From Tubulanus polymorphus (taxonomy: Eukaryota; Nemertea; Palaeonemertea; Tubulaniformes; Tubulanidae): 64,000 nt of DNA. Made by a program: the position numbers and the translations under genes. A model generated the notes under the pieces. That model was not told the DNA's origin, made no database searches, and was given only the letters and a program-made list of their open reading frames with translations. Shown here in pieces: positions 26,801-39,055 of the stretch (the first letter of the stretch is position 1; each line of letters starts with the position of its first letter). The DNA is taken from assembly GCF_964204645.1 (NCBI RefSeq), contig NC_134030.1, positions 3,573,855 through 3,637,854 of the forward strand. Direction: 5' to 3'.

Positions 26801-29800
26801 AGAAGTAAGTAATTATGTTGACTCATCTCTGCTCCATGATGCACGTATCTAGCCCACAATTTTTTTCTCCCTAAGATCCAAGTCTGAAGTCTTAACTTGT
26901 CGACTATAACAACCTGACCACACCACAAACAGTACTGAAAAGAACCACAAACAAAAAGTAGATTAGGTAATCTAAAAACCTTGCCACACTGGCAACTGTG
27001 TCCACACGATTAAACCATACAAATATGATACAATTCAAGCATGCAAATACACCAGTACATAAATATTACAATATATTCACAGGACAGTTTCAGTACACAT
27101 TATTAATCCCTGCTTATACCTCTCAAGTGAGGTGACAATAACCTTAATGTTCATGTACATTATCAATGGTTTACAGGTTTAAAGATATAGTTGAATGCGA
27201 TCGTATTGTGTTGAAAGCGTTCCTGACTCCGCATGAGATATGTAGCTACCGCGCGGCGAAACTATCCGATGATTTCTACCAGTTAAAAGCTGAAATGGAG
27301 CGACGTAAGACGACGATGACTACGAGAGACGACATGAGCAGAGATCCGACTTCGATGTTGAAAGGTCGTAGGGACGTGACGGATGGCGCCGAACGGGAAC
27401 GATCGGGAACTCAGAGCGACGGTCAGATTAAAACTACCCTTAAAGGCAGTATGGGCGAACGTATTAATAAGGCGCTCGCTAAAGTGGAAGAAAAGAAAAG
27501 AAAAAGAGCGCTTCGACGTTCACAGGTAAATAACACATAAATTCATTTCATGTGAGTTAAACCGAATGCATGTATCAATCTGTAACCCTGAACCACCCCC
27601 GATCACACAATACCCTTCATATTGTCGAGTCTAGACAATCACTTTTTGTAAGTAAAATGTCTTATGTCTGGTGTTAGTCGTTAATTTCCAATCGAAAATG
27701 TCTCAGGTGAAACCCTGAACACCTATGAAATGAAGTGTGGACGACCAGTTTTTAAAAAGCGTGCTGATAAAATGTCATTAATTTCTCCGGTTTTTTCTGT
27801 TACAGTGGAATGATTTGTACGAAGGAAAACCTGATGATGATTATGAAGATCCTGCAGATGTCGCGGCTATCAAAGAAGCTCAGGAGAATATGGGAGATTA
27901 TAAATTGAAAACTGCTCCTGATTACGTCGTTCCTGATCATTTACGCATGAACGCAGAAAAAGCGCGAAATCGACTGCTTATTCTGAAAGATCTTGTAAGT
28001 TTGATAGAGGAGACTGTGTTTTATCCAGCAGTCGATTGCCTCGGATAATCACGTGCCCCAGACAATGTATCACATATTTTCTCACTCCAAATTCATCCCT
28101 GCTCCGACTGCCCAAGAATTCACATACCTCAGATAGAATATGTTGGTCTCGTAAGATATGAGGCAAGCGCAGTCTACTAAAATTTGATAATATCGTTACG
28201 TTAAAATCCATTGCTTTGTAGATCCACCATCATAAATACGAATTCAACCAGCAACTGTTGTCGTTAAGAGATAAGAAAATACGGATAATCGATGAAATAA
28301 AACAACTCGTCGATAAACTACAAGTTGTACAATCAAAATTACCAGAAACTGAACGTAGACCTGTTCCTAGTATACCGAAAATGCATCCTGATGAACTGCC
28401 TGAGAAGTAAGTCAATTCTACTCTTCATCGACTCACCCTGGTAATCTAGCTTTCTAGTATTCCATTCAGAGACATTTAGGTCAACCCACCCCAGCAATCA
28501 GTTGTTTCGGTTTTCCAGACTTAATCAGGGTTGCCACTTACCGGTACCTGGAACTCAGGGAATTCAAGAAAACTGGGAAAATTGGGAATTTTCTTTTCTT
28601 TAAAACCCTAGAAATCAGGGAAAAGTCGTTGAGATTGTTAGATTGTGCATAAAATCAAACAGTTTCCATTTTTGACTGTGATAATTGATTGGATTCTTAG
28701 CAGATCAGTCAGAGAAAATAACGTACCTGTCAGGGAAAAATTGGGGAAAAAGCAAGTCAAATATAAGTGGCCACCCCGTTAATGTTTTGTAAATATCACC
28801 GTTCCTATTTGTAGGAAACTTGAATATACTAAAGATATGCTGCTGAAATTCAAGAAAGAAATGGAAGAGAAAGCGTTACAAGAATTGAAAACTGGCGGCT
28901 TCGGCGCGAATCAGTTCGCGGCGCCGAAGAGAGAAGCAACAACGCCTGCTTCTCCACTTCCATTATTCAGACAACAGACGAGTGCATCAGCTCCTGCTGA
29001 AGAGAATGATGATGACGATGACGAGGATGCCGACATCGGTCCTTCTTCGCTCGAGATTCAGTTGCAGAAAGTTGAGGAAATTAAGTAAGTTTGTATGGAG
29101 TGGCACGAATCCTAGGTTCATCGAATACTGTTGGAGTTCCTCGATCGAAGGTACTTCTCCGGCTTCAATGTTTTAAATCAAAGTTGTAAAGGAGCCGAGT
29201 TGAACTGGTGTCAAATTGGTACATGTGAAGACTGGTAGTACTGTGTAGATTCACTTGATTTTGATTAGAAATACAAGCTTACGATACTAGCTTAGTAGTA
29301 GCTTCATCAGGTGAATGAGTCACTGGTGAAGCTTCTAGTAGCAAAAGCTTGTATTTCTAATCATACCTCGAACCTGTTAATAATTACTTGAGTGGAGTTC
29401 AGTGAGTTGAAGAATGAAAAACATGAGTACACAATTTTTCATGCTGGCTGAATTTTGGTGACAACATATAATCAGGGTCCGATCTAAGCACTTGTCCGAT
29501 TGCCTGGGTCAAGTATATTCTCATCAGGGCAAGTAGGTTATCATTATCACTTGTCCCCCGAGCTAGTGCAATCTTATGTCACAAAACTTTCTTCCAACTC
29601 GATACAACGGATGATAGTGCCACTAATCGGACTGCCTGTGTAGGGCAAGTAGCTTTTGGAGGGGGCAAGCAAAATTTCAGATATACTTGCCCCCCGGGCA
29701 AGTGACTTTCATTCCTTAGATCGAACCCTGTATAATGATAATGATATAAAATATACCCATGTGAGAAATTCTTGTGATGAAGTTAGTACCGTACCTTGTT

Positions 29801-32800
29801 TCTATAGATGTAAATGAATAATTCAAATTTTCTAACAGATTAATGTATGAACGCGATCGTCTGCTCACGAGAATCGACAATTTGTTGAAAACGTTCGACG
29901 CCGAGTTACGCGTTTTACGCCATAAGAAATTCAAATCGGAAATCAACATGAAGAACGCTGACCTGCGGCAGGTGACTTTGTTCGAGGAGCTCGTATTGTT
30001 GAAAGAATTCGAGAAAAGTGAAAACGTACTCGCCGATAAAATGGAAGCGAAACAACAAGAAAAGTTAGACATGCAAGCCAAGGTTTGTTCATTGTCGTTT
30101 AATAATTCACTCAATTATCCGCCATCTGATAATCTGCCACCCACCCAGCTTAGTCCAAAAGTATTCTAATTTGAGGGTTCCTCGAGTTGATGCTGTTGAG
30201 CAGAATGGAAAGTTCTTGCTGCACTTTAATGTTCTTTCGTGATCCAATCAGACTAACAAAATACGAACTTGGTAACTTCTCATTTAGGTCCTCGAGTGTC
30301 AACAGAAACTCGACAACAAACGTAAAGACATCGAACGTTATCAGGAAAAGGAACGAGCTTTGCACGCGATGTTCTTGGCGTCACTCGGCGACAATAATAA
30401 ATTCGCCGAATACTTGACGAAAGTTTTCAAAAAGAAAATCAAACGCACGAAAAAGAAGGCGACAGAAGGAGAAGGCAAGTGTCAACGTTTCGTTTGGTTT
30501 CATCAGTTATAAAGGATCTATGATAGACTGGTTATATAGAGCCTATGGTTATCATCTTCAGTGTTTCTTAATCTCATTTCTTATAGTAAATGATTGGAAA
30601 AAAGATAGAAACTCCTCTTCCAAAATTGTGTTAATTTCATGCTTGCTTCGTACCGTCCAGATCTTGGTTTTCAGAGACTAACAGTATTTTTTGCTTTCCC
30701 AAGATAAACTCTTGGATCATTATTGGATCATTCATTTAACCTCACAATTGGATGGCCTTTGAAGTGTTTGTTGCCCACACACTGTAAGCAACCAGCAGAA
30801 CCCACTTGTCACTCAGCACTGATAGTGAATTTTATCGCGCCTTATCCCCCTGAGCTACACTTGTTCAATAGTAGTCAAATTAATGTTTATATTGAGAGAT
30901 TTGTCAATTCACGAAAAATATTTTCACCTCTTTGATTTTCGTTTCTAGATTCAGAAGAGGAAAGCGATGAGGAAAGTGACGATGAATCCGATTGGTCGGA
31001 TGAAGATGAAGAATCGGATGAAGAGGCCGGCGGAGGACTCGATCTCGACGTCTGCCCGCCTGGTTGTGATCAGAGTATTTACGACAGCACGTGTCAACTG
31101 CGTGAAAAACGTCTGGATATCGAAGAAGCGTTGACTGAAGAGAAAAAACTGAATGAACAGTTCAAACGAGATCTTGAGAGCTTGCAACGTAAAGCAAAGG
31201 TTATTGACGGTGCGCTGAAGACTGCTGAGGGTGATCTGGAAGCATTCCAGGTAATGAATATGAACTGAGTTTGTGGTTTAAAAGCTGACGGGATGTTCAG
31301 TTCATGTAAGGGTTTGAAATTAGTCTGAATGCCAGATTCCTATGACAGTCTTGTCAGGGAAAGTCTTACGAAATTGAAACCAAAAATGGGAAACCAATTG
31401 TGTCTTGAAAAGTCATAATTCGGTTTTTCAAATGTATTAACTGAGTTTATTCAACTATATCCTAATAATCATCGTTAGGAATACTGGATACTAAACTGAT
31501 ATTAACTGATTATTCATCGAACTTGTTTTGTTCCATTCTTAGCTGGAGAAACAACAGAAACTGAATGAACTCGACATGGTCGTTACGTTGAAACTGCATC
31601 AAATTCAGCACATAGTCAACAACGCGATGCCACAGGATCTGACGAATTGTCTCGTCTTCGAATCAACGGGACTCGTTCGCCTGCAACATCGAATCAAAGA
31701 ATTAGAGCACGAAAAACAATTGCAGAAAAAACAAATGAAGTAAGGGGAAGGAAAAAATGACTGAAAGAAAGCAGTCTCTTTTTGTCTACAAGCCTTTTCA
31801 GAGTGGTACAATAACAATTTAAAGATCGGAAAAAGCATATTGCAGGATGGCCACTTACCAGGAAATTAGGGCAAAGTCAGGGAATTTTCTTTTCTTAAAA
31901 AAAGTTAAGGAATAGTCAGGGAATTTGGAAAAAGTCAGGGAAATATTAAGATTGTTAGATCGCGGGTAAATCAAACAGTTTCCGTGTGACTGTTTTGATT
32001 CTTAGCAGATCAAGTCATGATTGAATTTTCTGAATTTCATTCTAGGGAGGCGAAACGAAAACACGTAGAATTGATTAAAGATCGTCGACTTTTTGAACAA
32101 CGTATTTCCGAGATGGACGAGCAGTGTAATCACATGATGCAGCAGAAGTTCGGTCGAATTGTTGACCTTGAAAAGCTCGAACAGGTCACCGTAAATCGCA
32201 ACCTCGAGGAACTGAAAGAGAGGCTGCGACAGAAGGAGGCCGATTGCGCTAATGAAATAGCCAAGTGGGAGGTATGTTTGTGCAGGTTGATTTTGAGTAT
32301 GATTTCTGTTATTTTTGTTATAGATATACATAAAAAGGCTCTAAAGCTAAAATAAAATGAAATTGGACAAATAAATCGAAATTTTTTGAATTTCAGGACA
32401 AAATAGGTGTAAAGAAAGACCGCATAACGGATTTGATACGTGAAAATACGAACCGATTAGAACAGTTAAACATGTTACTGGGCGAGAAGAAAGATTATGA
32501 AGGGGAATTGGACTCTCGGCAAAAGAATCTGGTAAATTATGCGTTTCATTAAAAATAAGCTTTGTATTTTTGTACATATTCTGGAAATTATTTGGTTGGA
32601 CAGAGGCAGATCCAGCATCGGTTTCTGAGTCCTACTCACTCCAGTATCACAGCATGACAGAGACTCCTCCAGAAAATGTGGAAAACTTACCACCTCCAGA
32701 TGTAGCTGTGGATGTGTCGAGACTTCAAATTTGAGGGGGATCCTGTTTACCTGTCAATCTACCTGTGAAATAGAGGCGATTGACTACTGACTAAAATCTT

Positions 32801-33032
32801 GTTTGCTTCATTCGTATTTTTCTATGTGTTTCAGGGAGGAGAATACAGTGGTAGTCGTAAAGCCGATATCCACGAACGCCAGCGTCTCATACAACTTGTA
32901 CAATTACAAGCTCAAGAGATCGAAGCGTTGAAAGATGAAATTACGTTATTGTCGCGTAAAGGCGGACATATTCTACCACCTGCTCAACCACCGATGCCGC
33001 AATCCCGTACTATCAGTAACATTAATACCTGA
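11890..33032 (+). CDS. CFAP44: Cilia- and flagella-associated protein 44 (33 exons)
   Basis: Axonemal WD-repeat protein that works with CFAP43 in the tether of inner dynein arm f/I1 (family knowledge). Exons: 11890-11959, 12899-12955, 14615-16180, 17215-17340, 17413-17520, 17610-17968, 18049-18173, 18368-18530, 18777-18916, 20115-20294, 20623-20902, 21069-21230, 21720-21962, 22528-22731, 23341-23463, 23773-23925, 24289-24409, 24860-24987, 25078-25190, 25669-25948, 26195-26410, 26674-26804, 27177-27525, 27806-27994, 28222-28406, 28815-29084, 29839-30082, 30288-30474, 30949-31250, 31543-31739, 32046-32271, 32397-32531, 32835-33032. All phases close; total 7530 nt, 2509 aa. Residues 1 to about 762 are acidic and Ser/Glu-rich; about 800-1353 and 1394-1567 hold WD repeats ([20 protein letters not shown] region, [32 protein letters not shown]); about 1567-2509 is coiled coil ([35 protein letters not shown]). 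It is longer than the vertebrate protein, mainly through exon 3. One intron is GC-AG. Confidence 0.93.
12185..12595. mobile_element. MITE-like foldback with about 150-bp arms in CFAP44 intron 1
   Basis: The left arm from about 12185 (GATGACGTATTTTACCGAGA) and the right arm ending about 12595 are inverted copies of roughly 150 bp. They share TATATCAGTAATAAAT and CTAGAGTCATATTTT blocks. The arm tips carry short tandem ACCGAGATGA units; the right arm has one more. About 100 bp of AT-rich sequence separates the arms. An end fragment of the same family appears at about 35805-35831. Confidence 0.75.
13326..13457. mobile_element. Short GC-rich inverted-repeat element
   Basis: A perfect 19-bp inverted pair, CCCGGACACACTGGGCGAT at 13371-13389 and its complement at 13431-13449. 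Degenerate outer copies of GGACACACTG and internal ATCGCC/GGCGAT repeats surround it. It is far more GC-rich than its surroundings and fits a short non-autonomous DNA element in CFAP44 intron 2. Confidence 0.6.
13778..13925 (+). repeat. Intronic repeat family A, copy 1
   Basis: Begins near GTGAACCACCC, includes AAATGTCTGGTGTT, and later has CTGAACA and GTAGACGATCA. The same ordered blocks recur at 27585-27755 and, inverted, at 22235-22420, all in CFAP44 introns. Confidence 0.55.
14651..16180 (+). other. CFAP44: Candidate alternatively spliced 510-codon segment of CFAP44 exon 3
   Basis: A consensus donor (C|GTAAGTC) sits inside exon 3 after 14650, at phase 1. This is the same phase as the exon's normal end at 16180. 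Using it would remove 1530 nt (510 codons) without a frameshift and leave a 36-nt exon. The removed part is Ser/Glu/Lys-rich and low in complexity, with no recognised domain. Use of the donor is an inference. Confidence 0.5.
22105..22179. repeat. Long near-perfect hairpin in CFAP44 intron
   Basis: The arm at 22105-22139 (starting GGATACATTACG, ending AGAAGTTACC) pairs with 22146-22179 (GGTAACTTCTAATATGTGCC onward). One bulged base and one substitution interrupt a stem of about 34 bp, with a six-base loop (TTAGCT). It could be a tiny foldback element or a precursor-like hairpin. Confidence 0.8.
22235..22420 (-). repeat. Intronic repeat family A, copy 2 (inverted)
   Basis: On the minus strand this reads CAATCGAAAATGTCTCAG, then CTGAACA, then GAAGTGCGGGTGATCA. 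These blocks match in order the plus-strand repeat at 27585-27755. A second partial repeat of the same blocks follows within it (near 22330-22410). Confidence 0.55.
25222..25615. mobile_element. Probable MITE with short imperfect inverted ends
   Basis: The left end contains AACCATGAACC...TAAGTCAGATA...TTTCGGA. The right end near 25577-25612 carries the inverse of AACCATG...TAAGTCAGATATTTTCGGA. The interior is AT-rich and non-coding. The element lies in the CFAP44 intron before exon 25669-25948. Confidence 0.45.
27585..27755 (+). repeat. Intronic repeat family A, copy 3
   Basis: Contains GAACCACCCC, AAAATGTCTTATGTCTGGTG, CAATCGAAAATGTCTCAGG, CCTGAACA and AAGTGTGGACGACCA in this order. It is the most complete copy of the family seen in CFAP44 introns. 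Confidence 0.6.
28530..28778. mobile_element. hAT-like MITE (CAGGGTGGCCACTTA family), copy 1
   Basis: The left end CAGGGTTGCCACTTACC and the inverse of the right end, GGGTGGCCACTTA, form short terminal inverted repeats. The interior has repeated CAGGGAA words and the block AGATTGTTAGAT...AAATCAAACAGTTTCC. Classification as hAT-like is an inference from the CAGGG tip; no transposase is present. Confidence 0.6.
29263..29362. repeat. 100-bp foldback hairpin in CFAP44 intron
   Basis: Outer arms GATTAGAAATACAAGCTT and AAGCTTGTATTTCTAATC are a perfect 18-bp inverted pair. The inner arms, around TAGTAGCTTCATCAGGTGA and TCACTGGTGAAGCTTCTAGT, also pair. The word TTCATCAGGTGAATGA recurs at about 52055, pointing to a dispersed family. 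Confidence 0.75.
29473..29730. mobile_element. MITE, 258 bp, with target-site duplication
   Basis: Terminal inverted repeats CAGGGTCCGATCTAAG (left) and the inverse of CTTAGATCGAACCCTG (right) enclose GC-rich, CTTGCCC-containing sequence. It is flanked on both sides by TATAAT, a plausible target-site duplication. It interrupts the CFAP44 intron before exon 29839-30082. Confidence 0.75.
31850..32025. mobile_element. hAT-like MITE (CAGGGTGGCCACTTA family), copy 2
   Basis: Starts GCAGGATGGCCACTTACC, has repeated GTCAGGGAA words, and carries the block AGATTGTTAGATC...AAATCAAACAGTTTCC, as in 28530-28778. The right end is less clear and runs close to the acceptor of exon 32046-32271. Confidence 0.55.
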
Positions 33033-35692
33033 ACATAATTTACCGGGGCGGGGTCAGGTTGCTCGAAATTTATTAGAAGATAACCGTTGAATAAATAACG
33101 CAGTAACGATGGATTTTCAATAGTTGTAACTACGCGAGCTATCCACTGCTTCATTTCAACCTACTTTTGAGCTACCGAGATATTAATTCAAATTAAATCG
33201 TACCAGAGATACAGAATGATATTTCAATTATATTCATAATCTCACTGTTGAGTTTATCTATGTTTGCTGATAATATAAGATATTATGATTGTGTCATCAT
33301 ACCCGCTTTCAATAGAAAGTACAATACCATATAAAGTACAATACCTGTCTATGAAACTGATTGTAGGAAAAAATGGCCAAGGAAAAAAGGGCCACGGAAA
33401 AAAAGGCCAAGGAAAATTCATCAGAAATACTGACAATGTTAATAAAACATCAAGCTTTCAATTTAATGACACCATTTATTTTTTTATGGGGCTTAAAACA
33501 ATTAAAATCGGTATAATGCATTCAGAAATATGATGAACTTACATTTCTAATCAACTAAATTAATATTTCAAAACATCAAAGTAAGCTATTAGGGTACCGA
33601 CTGTCTTAGATCATCAAAGGTAATTTACCTAAACTAATTCAGAAGTCGGTGTAATAATCTCAAAAAGTGACAAGTCAAAACATCAATGCATTTGATTTGT
33701 GTGTTAGTTAATGAAATGATAGTTTCCTATTTAATCTTCCTTGGCATTTTTTTCTGTGGCCAATTTTTCCATTCACCTATGAAACTAGTGGGTGTATGTC
33801 TGAATGTATCGCAATGAATGCTGTTATACGAAAAATGAACTGCTGTAAAAAAGTGTAATACACTGTGATAATCATTGTATCTTTGTTTCATTACTTTTTT
33901 CCGTCCAGAAATTTCCTTCGTAGAAAAATCACTATTTTCTATGCGCGGTAAGCAAAAATCATTCCGTCCAATGATATATTAATGTTAATTTTTTTGCCAG
34001 TCGATTGATGTAAGTTTTTGTTAAACCGATTTTTCAACGTCTATCCATTTATATATATATATTATAAATCTATATACACTGTGTATTATGTATGAAAGGA
34101 GCAAAATAAAAAAGGAAATCTATACAGCATAAGATACATTGTATTCCTTTCTATTCTATCAGGACAAATGGCTCTATTGGGCTGGGTGTTCTTACGATGA
34201 TAGGCTGGCTGGGGAACTAGCATCTACGCCAGCGTAACAGGATTCCATCCATCGGGAACAACAAGCCAGTTAAACCTTATATGTACAATCTTTATTGTAT
34301 CCCATTATGAGAATGATTATCTTAGTTTTACATTATATCTATATACAGAATCATGAGTATAAAGTGAGAACTAGCTAGTGTCAGACAGGTTATACGCATG
34401 ACGACTTGCAAACTAACACCTAGCAGTGACATGCGGGAGAGAAATTGATTATTGATGAGCACTGACTGTAGCTAGTTGCTACGAATAGATATTGAATAGT
34501 CTGACATGTTGATTACGACATTAAAGCACATATTTAAACTATATTATTACCATCACATCTAGTAAAATATATAAAGTATTATGAATATTTCAATATTAAA
34601 TGTATGACACTTAATGATTTAATGTATATCAGGGTGACGACATAAGGTATGGTAGTGGGCTCTCGGCACTAAAAAAAAAATCTTCATTTGCATGAATTTT
34701 TTTTAATGAATATAAATTAGTTAGAGTTAAGTTAGTAACAGTTAGAGTTGCATAAAACTGTGCAGAAAATAAACAATAGAAATGAAAAAAAATAAACCAT
34801 TTACTCATTATTAACCGTTTCTTCGTTATCATTAATAAATCTCTTACGTAATTCCATAGAAATTACATATATGCCAAGTCATTTTAGTATTGACATCAAA
34901 ATACACTTATGAAATGGCGCAACAATGTATCCACTAGTGCAGAGGGAGCGCACTTCAAGAGGATGACCCGTGCCAAATCCGTCAATTTTGACATTGCTTT
35001 AGATCTGAAAAGCAGCCCAGAACTGAAGAACTACTGGATCAACCTAGTCAGTAACCTGACTGTGGTTTAGTTTCACGATCGGATATTTTCACAAACCACA
35101 GTTGCCGTTGGTATAAGCCCATCCGATTATAAAAAGCTTACCACCAACGATTAGGTAACTAACTAGGATCAACCCATCATGGAATGGATGCAAAATTGGT
35201 TATATATTGAGTCCAGTTTACGCGTGGAAATGTGAAACGCGGCTAAGTGTAAAATACCTCGAGGGGGTAGTCGACGAATTAATCATGGAATAAACCGAAT
35301 TTCACCCAAAAAGTCAAACTGAAACTGTGGTGACTGGGCCCGAACTCCGGGCATACGGAGTTGACACATCGACATTCCCAAAATCCAATCTGATCTGTCG
35401 GATTGGGATCTGGACGAATTTGTCAAACGTATAATTCACCAAAATTTTAGTCTAAAACCTAGCCGTTGTTCCCCAAACAACCGTAACAACGAGTGGTATT
35501 CAGACTAATAATTCACCCCATGCTGAAGTAGCGGTTCGCGGCGCTCCCCGTATAATACGGGTTTTGTATTTGAATTGAGTCGGCACGTGAGTTTTGGTGG
35601 CCTGGTTGGCGCTAGGTGATGCTTCGCTCGAAAATCCTGTTTAATATTTTAAACATTAGCTCGCCTAATTTCCTAATCAAACCTAGGAATAA
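33033..35692. other. CFAP44 3' flank and MTX2 upstream region
   Basis: It begins with the CFAP44 3' UTR; AATAAA hexamers occur soon after the stop and again near 34100. A short G/A-rich triplicated motif (AAAAAGGCCAAGGAAA-like) lies at 33366-33416. No additional gene is seen. The last 200 bp before 35693 is more GC-rich and has a CACGTG E-box (about 35584), so the MTX2 promoter is probably there. Confidence 0.5.
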
Positions 35693-38600
35693 ATGGCTGT
35701 ATCATCGTTATTGGCTGATGCTGTGCAAGTAGAAATGGCAGGTAGGCCTGTTCCCTACTCTCACCGTGTCACATGGCCCTTGGGATCATTCATTTATTAC
35801 GGTCATCCTTATTAATTACCGAGATGACGCATTATTGATTAGGGAAAAATATCAATTTATCTGTTTCTTTCATTTCAGGTCAACAACCATGGCCAGATGA
35901 TGTAGTATTGTATCAACCATTTGCAGGTCAGTACTAACTTAAACATACATTCCTAGTGCATCCTAGGGATGGATAAATTGAAATAGTATTGGCAAATAGG
36001 ACTCAACAGGCAACACAGGGGCCTGACGCAAAAAGTTTTTGGCCCCAGTATCCTAGTTACTAATATATTATTCGAAAAACAAGTGAGCCAACTCTTAGTC
36101 CAACAGGTCACTAGGCCTATGTCACTTCAACAGTCTGGACAGGATTATCAATTAATTGAAATGGAAATAGCGATATGCAATGGCAAGATAAGAGTCTAAT
36201 ATTTCCAAAAAGCCCGAGCACCATTAGTTTTCAAAAAGCTCGGTTATTTTTACTTCAAGGTTGGTGCAGTACAGATGGATTTTGCCAATTGTCTGGATGA
36301 TCACACAATTATACGACCTTTAAGGGACTCAAACCTCGTGTAAACCATTTGGTCTAGTGCAGAAATTCAATATCGTTAAGAATTATCCAACTTGAAGCAG
36401 ATGAAACTGCTACTAATCAAGTTACGAACTGTTGAAGTGACATTATACCTATCGACGATCTGACGAGGAGTCAGCTCTCCTTTTTTTACATGGTACCTAT
36501 GATACCGGGTTCAAAAACCTTTTGCATCAGGTCCCTTTGACAGAGACTAGTTGCACTCTTGGCTCTTCAAGTGATAAATGAAATGCCATTTATTCAATTT
36601 AAGATAATCAAATTTTGTTGCCCGATTACGCCAGATGTCTCAGCGTGAAGACATTTCTTCGTATGTGCAGTTTGAACTTCACAACTGAATACCGATCGAA
36701 TGCTGAACATATGTCACCCTCAGGTAAAACGCGCTGATTTATTTTGAGACCGTTAAATCTAGTTCATTAGAAATTCTGGATTAGATTTAATTTCATGTGG
36801 CTGTAGCTATTCGATCATAGGTTGAATGCGTTGACTGTTTTTACTAGTTGGAGTCATTTTATGCTGTAGGAATTGTACCGTTTGTTCAAGTTGGACCGTT
36901 CAGCGTATCAGAATTTGATCCTATTGTAACTTTCGTCAATACTAAAGTACGTATCATTTAGCTTGCTTTTTTGCAACACCCGAGTAATTTTAATCATTGA
37001 TCGACTTTGAATGATTATAACGGAGTGCTACTCAGATATCAGACGTTCTTGAATGAAATGAATTCATTTTCAATCAACTTTGTTCACAATTTGCAGTACT
37101 TCAATACGAAATTGGACAAATCTAGATAAGCTCTGATTATTATTCATATGCGGTGCGAGTTTCCTATGTCATACATAGAATTACATTTTAATTGATGAAA
37201 TCAAGCATTACAGTGGCCTATTGGAGCTGGGGGATAATAGTGGAATTTTATGTGCTACAGTACCATTGCCATGCCAGCGCCCCAGATATGACGATCATAT
37301 GGTGATCTTAGTAAAATAATGCTGGATTTTATGAAACCGGCCAATCTGCTGGATGGGTTATGTACCGTATTGGTATCGCTGATTTTGTTCTAGGGTCACA
37401 ATCTGAGCTCTGATTTAAATGATGTCCAGCGTGCAGAAATGAAGGCTTACATCGCTCTGATAGAAAATGTACTCGGCAATGCTGAGGTAAGTAAGTCCCT
37501 TACCTTTAATTGTTTGTAAATTAGCAAGTGGATATTTTGCCAACATGGCATTATTCTCGTAGACACTATTTTGCCAAAAATTGGGGATAGTCTTAAATCT
37601 TTCTTAACCCTAAAAACTGACTGAGACCCTATATCTAACCATGTGTCAAGATTCAATCTTTTTAGTTATATACCTATGTCAGCAAAATAGCGTTTACTGT
37701 TAACTTGTGTTAATGCGATATTGGTAAAATATCAACTTCATAGTAAAGGTAATTCAAAAGTTAATGTAGTTTTCTGTGTATTGCAGCAATTTTTATCCTG
37801 GGCTGAAGCGTCTAATGCTAATGATGTGTCTAAACCGAGGTATGGTTCAGTTTTCCCGTGGCCGCTGAATATGATTTTACCCTGGAGAAAACAACTCGCA
37901 GAAAAACAACGATTAAAGGCTTTAGGATGGCTAGAAAAATCATATGAACAGGTTCGTTACATTCAGTGTTGGAGATATTAAAACAAGATATGTTTTGATG
38001 ATATGTTTGTCACCTAATATTTTTTTCATTATAGTCACAATGCGATACAAATACTAAGTTTGGGACCAGCAAAATATACCTTATGATGATTCTTTTCAAT
38101 TTGTTCTTCTTTCACTTTTTTGTCAGGTTTGCAATGAAGTGAAAACTTGTTGTAGTGCTTTAGCCGAAAAATTAGGAGAACAAGATTTTTTCTTTGGAAA
38201 CAAGTACGTGTGTCATGGATGTTCAGTGCAAGAGCACTATACTGAATTAGAAAGTGAATTCTTTTCTTGTTTTACACCAGCTGGAAGCAAAAATTCATAC
38301 TCTAATTTAATCATATAAATCCAAGCCAGTGGTGGCAATGAATATGGATGAATTTACTCTTTTTAAAAATGTGGTATATATTCATGACTATTCAGTTGTC
38401 ACTGTTCTATTTGCTCTTGGGAAAGGGCATGCGTATTTCAATGACGTTTAGATTTCTTCGGTTTTAGTGGATTTGATTGTTCCGGTTTTGCTTGAATACA
38501 ATTTGTTTATTGCGCAGTTGTTGCCTAGTAGAAGATTATTCAAATGAGATAATCGGCAGTCCAGACATGTTGACCTGATTGTGAACTGTGAATGTTTTTC

Positions 38601-39055
38601 AAGGTCTGGGCCATTTGTATGATTGGTGCTGCCATCTTCCAGCTACGACTATAACTAATATACTAAATTCTACCAGCATCTCCCTGTAAGTGTAATACAT
38701 GTATGTAGTTCTTTTATTTCAGCCCCACCGAACTGGATGCTGTGATGTTTGGACACATTTTCACTCTGCTGACCGCCGAATTACCTTCGCCGAGAATGGC
38801 TGAAATCATATCACAGTTCGTAACGCTGAATGCATTCTGTCAAAGAGTGGAAGAAAGGTCTGCAGCCTGATGAATTCTTCATAGATATTCAAATTCCTAT
38901 TTCTGGACATTTAAACCAAACAAATTTGAAATATCTTGTGTGAGTTTTTCTGCGTAAATGAAATCAATCTTTTTGGTCGTAATTTCAGGTATTTTGCAGC
39001 CAATCCAGGCGTGTTGTCAGATCTCTTGCCGATGAAACAAAGCCATTTTGCGTAG
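35693..39055 (+). CDS. MTX2: Metaxin-2 (9 exons)
   Basis: Outer mitochondrial membrane import/sorting component that pairs with metaxin-1 and SAM50 (family knowledge). Exons: 35693-35741, 35879-35926, 36604-36723, 36870-36946, 37394-37486, 37787-37951, 38127-38203, 38723-38857, 38989-39055; 831 nt, 276 aa, all phases consistent, close to the vertebrate length of about 263. Diagnostic segments in order are [22 protein letters not shown] followed by [55 protein letters not shown] and [13 protein letters not shown]. It has the GST_N_metaxin then GST_C layout and no transmembrane segment. The start is the first ATG of the exon, giving [11 protein letters not shown], an N-terminus resembling that of vertebrate metaxin-2. 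It stands alone on the plus strand, 2.66 kb after CFAP44. Confidence 0.95.
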
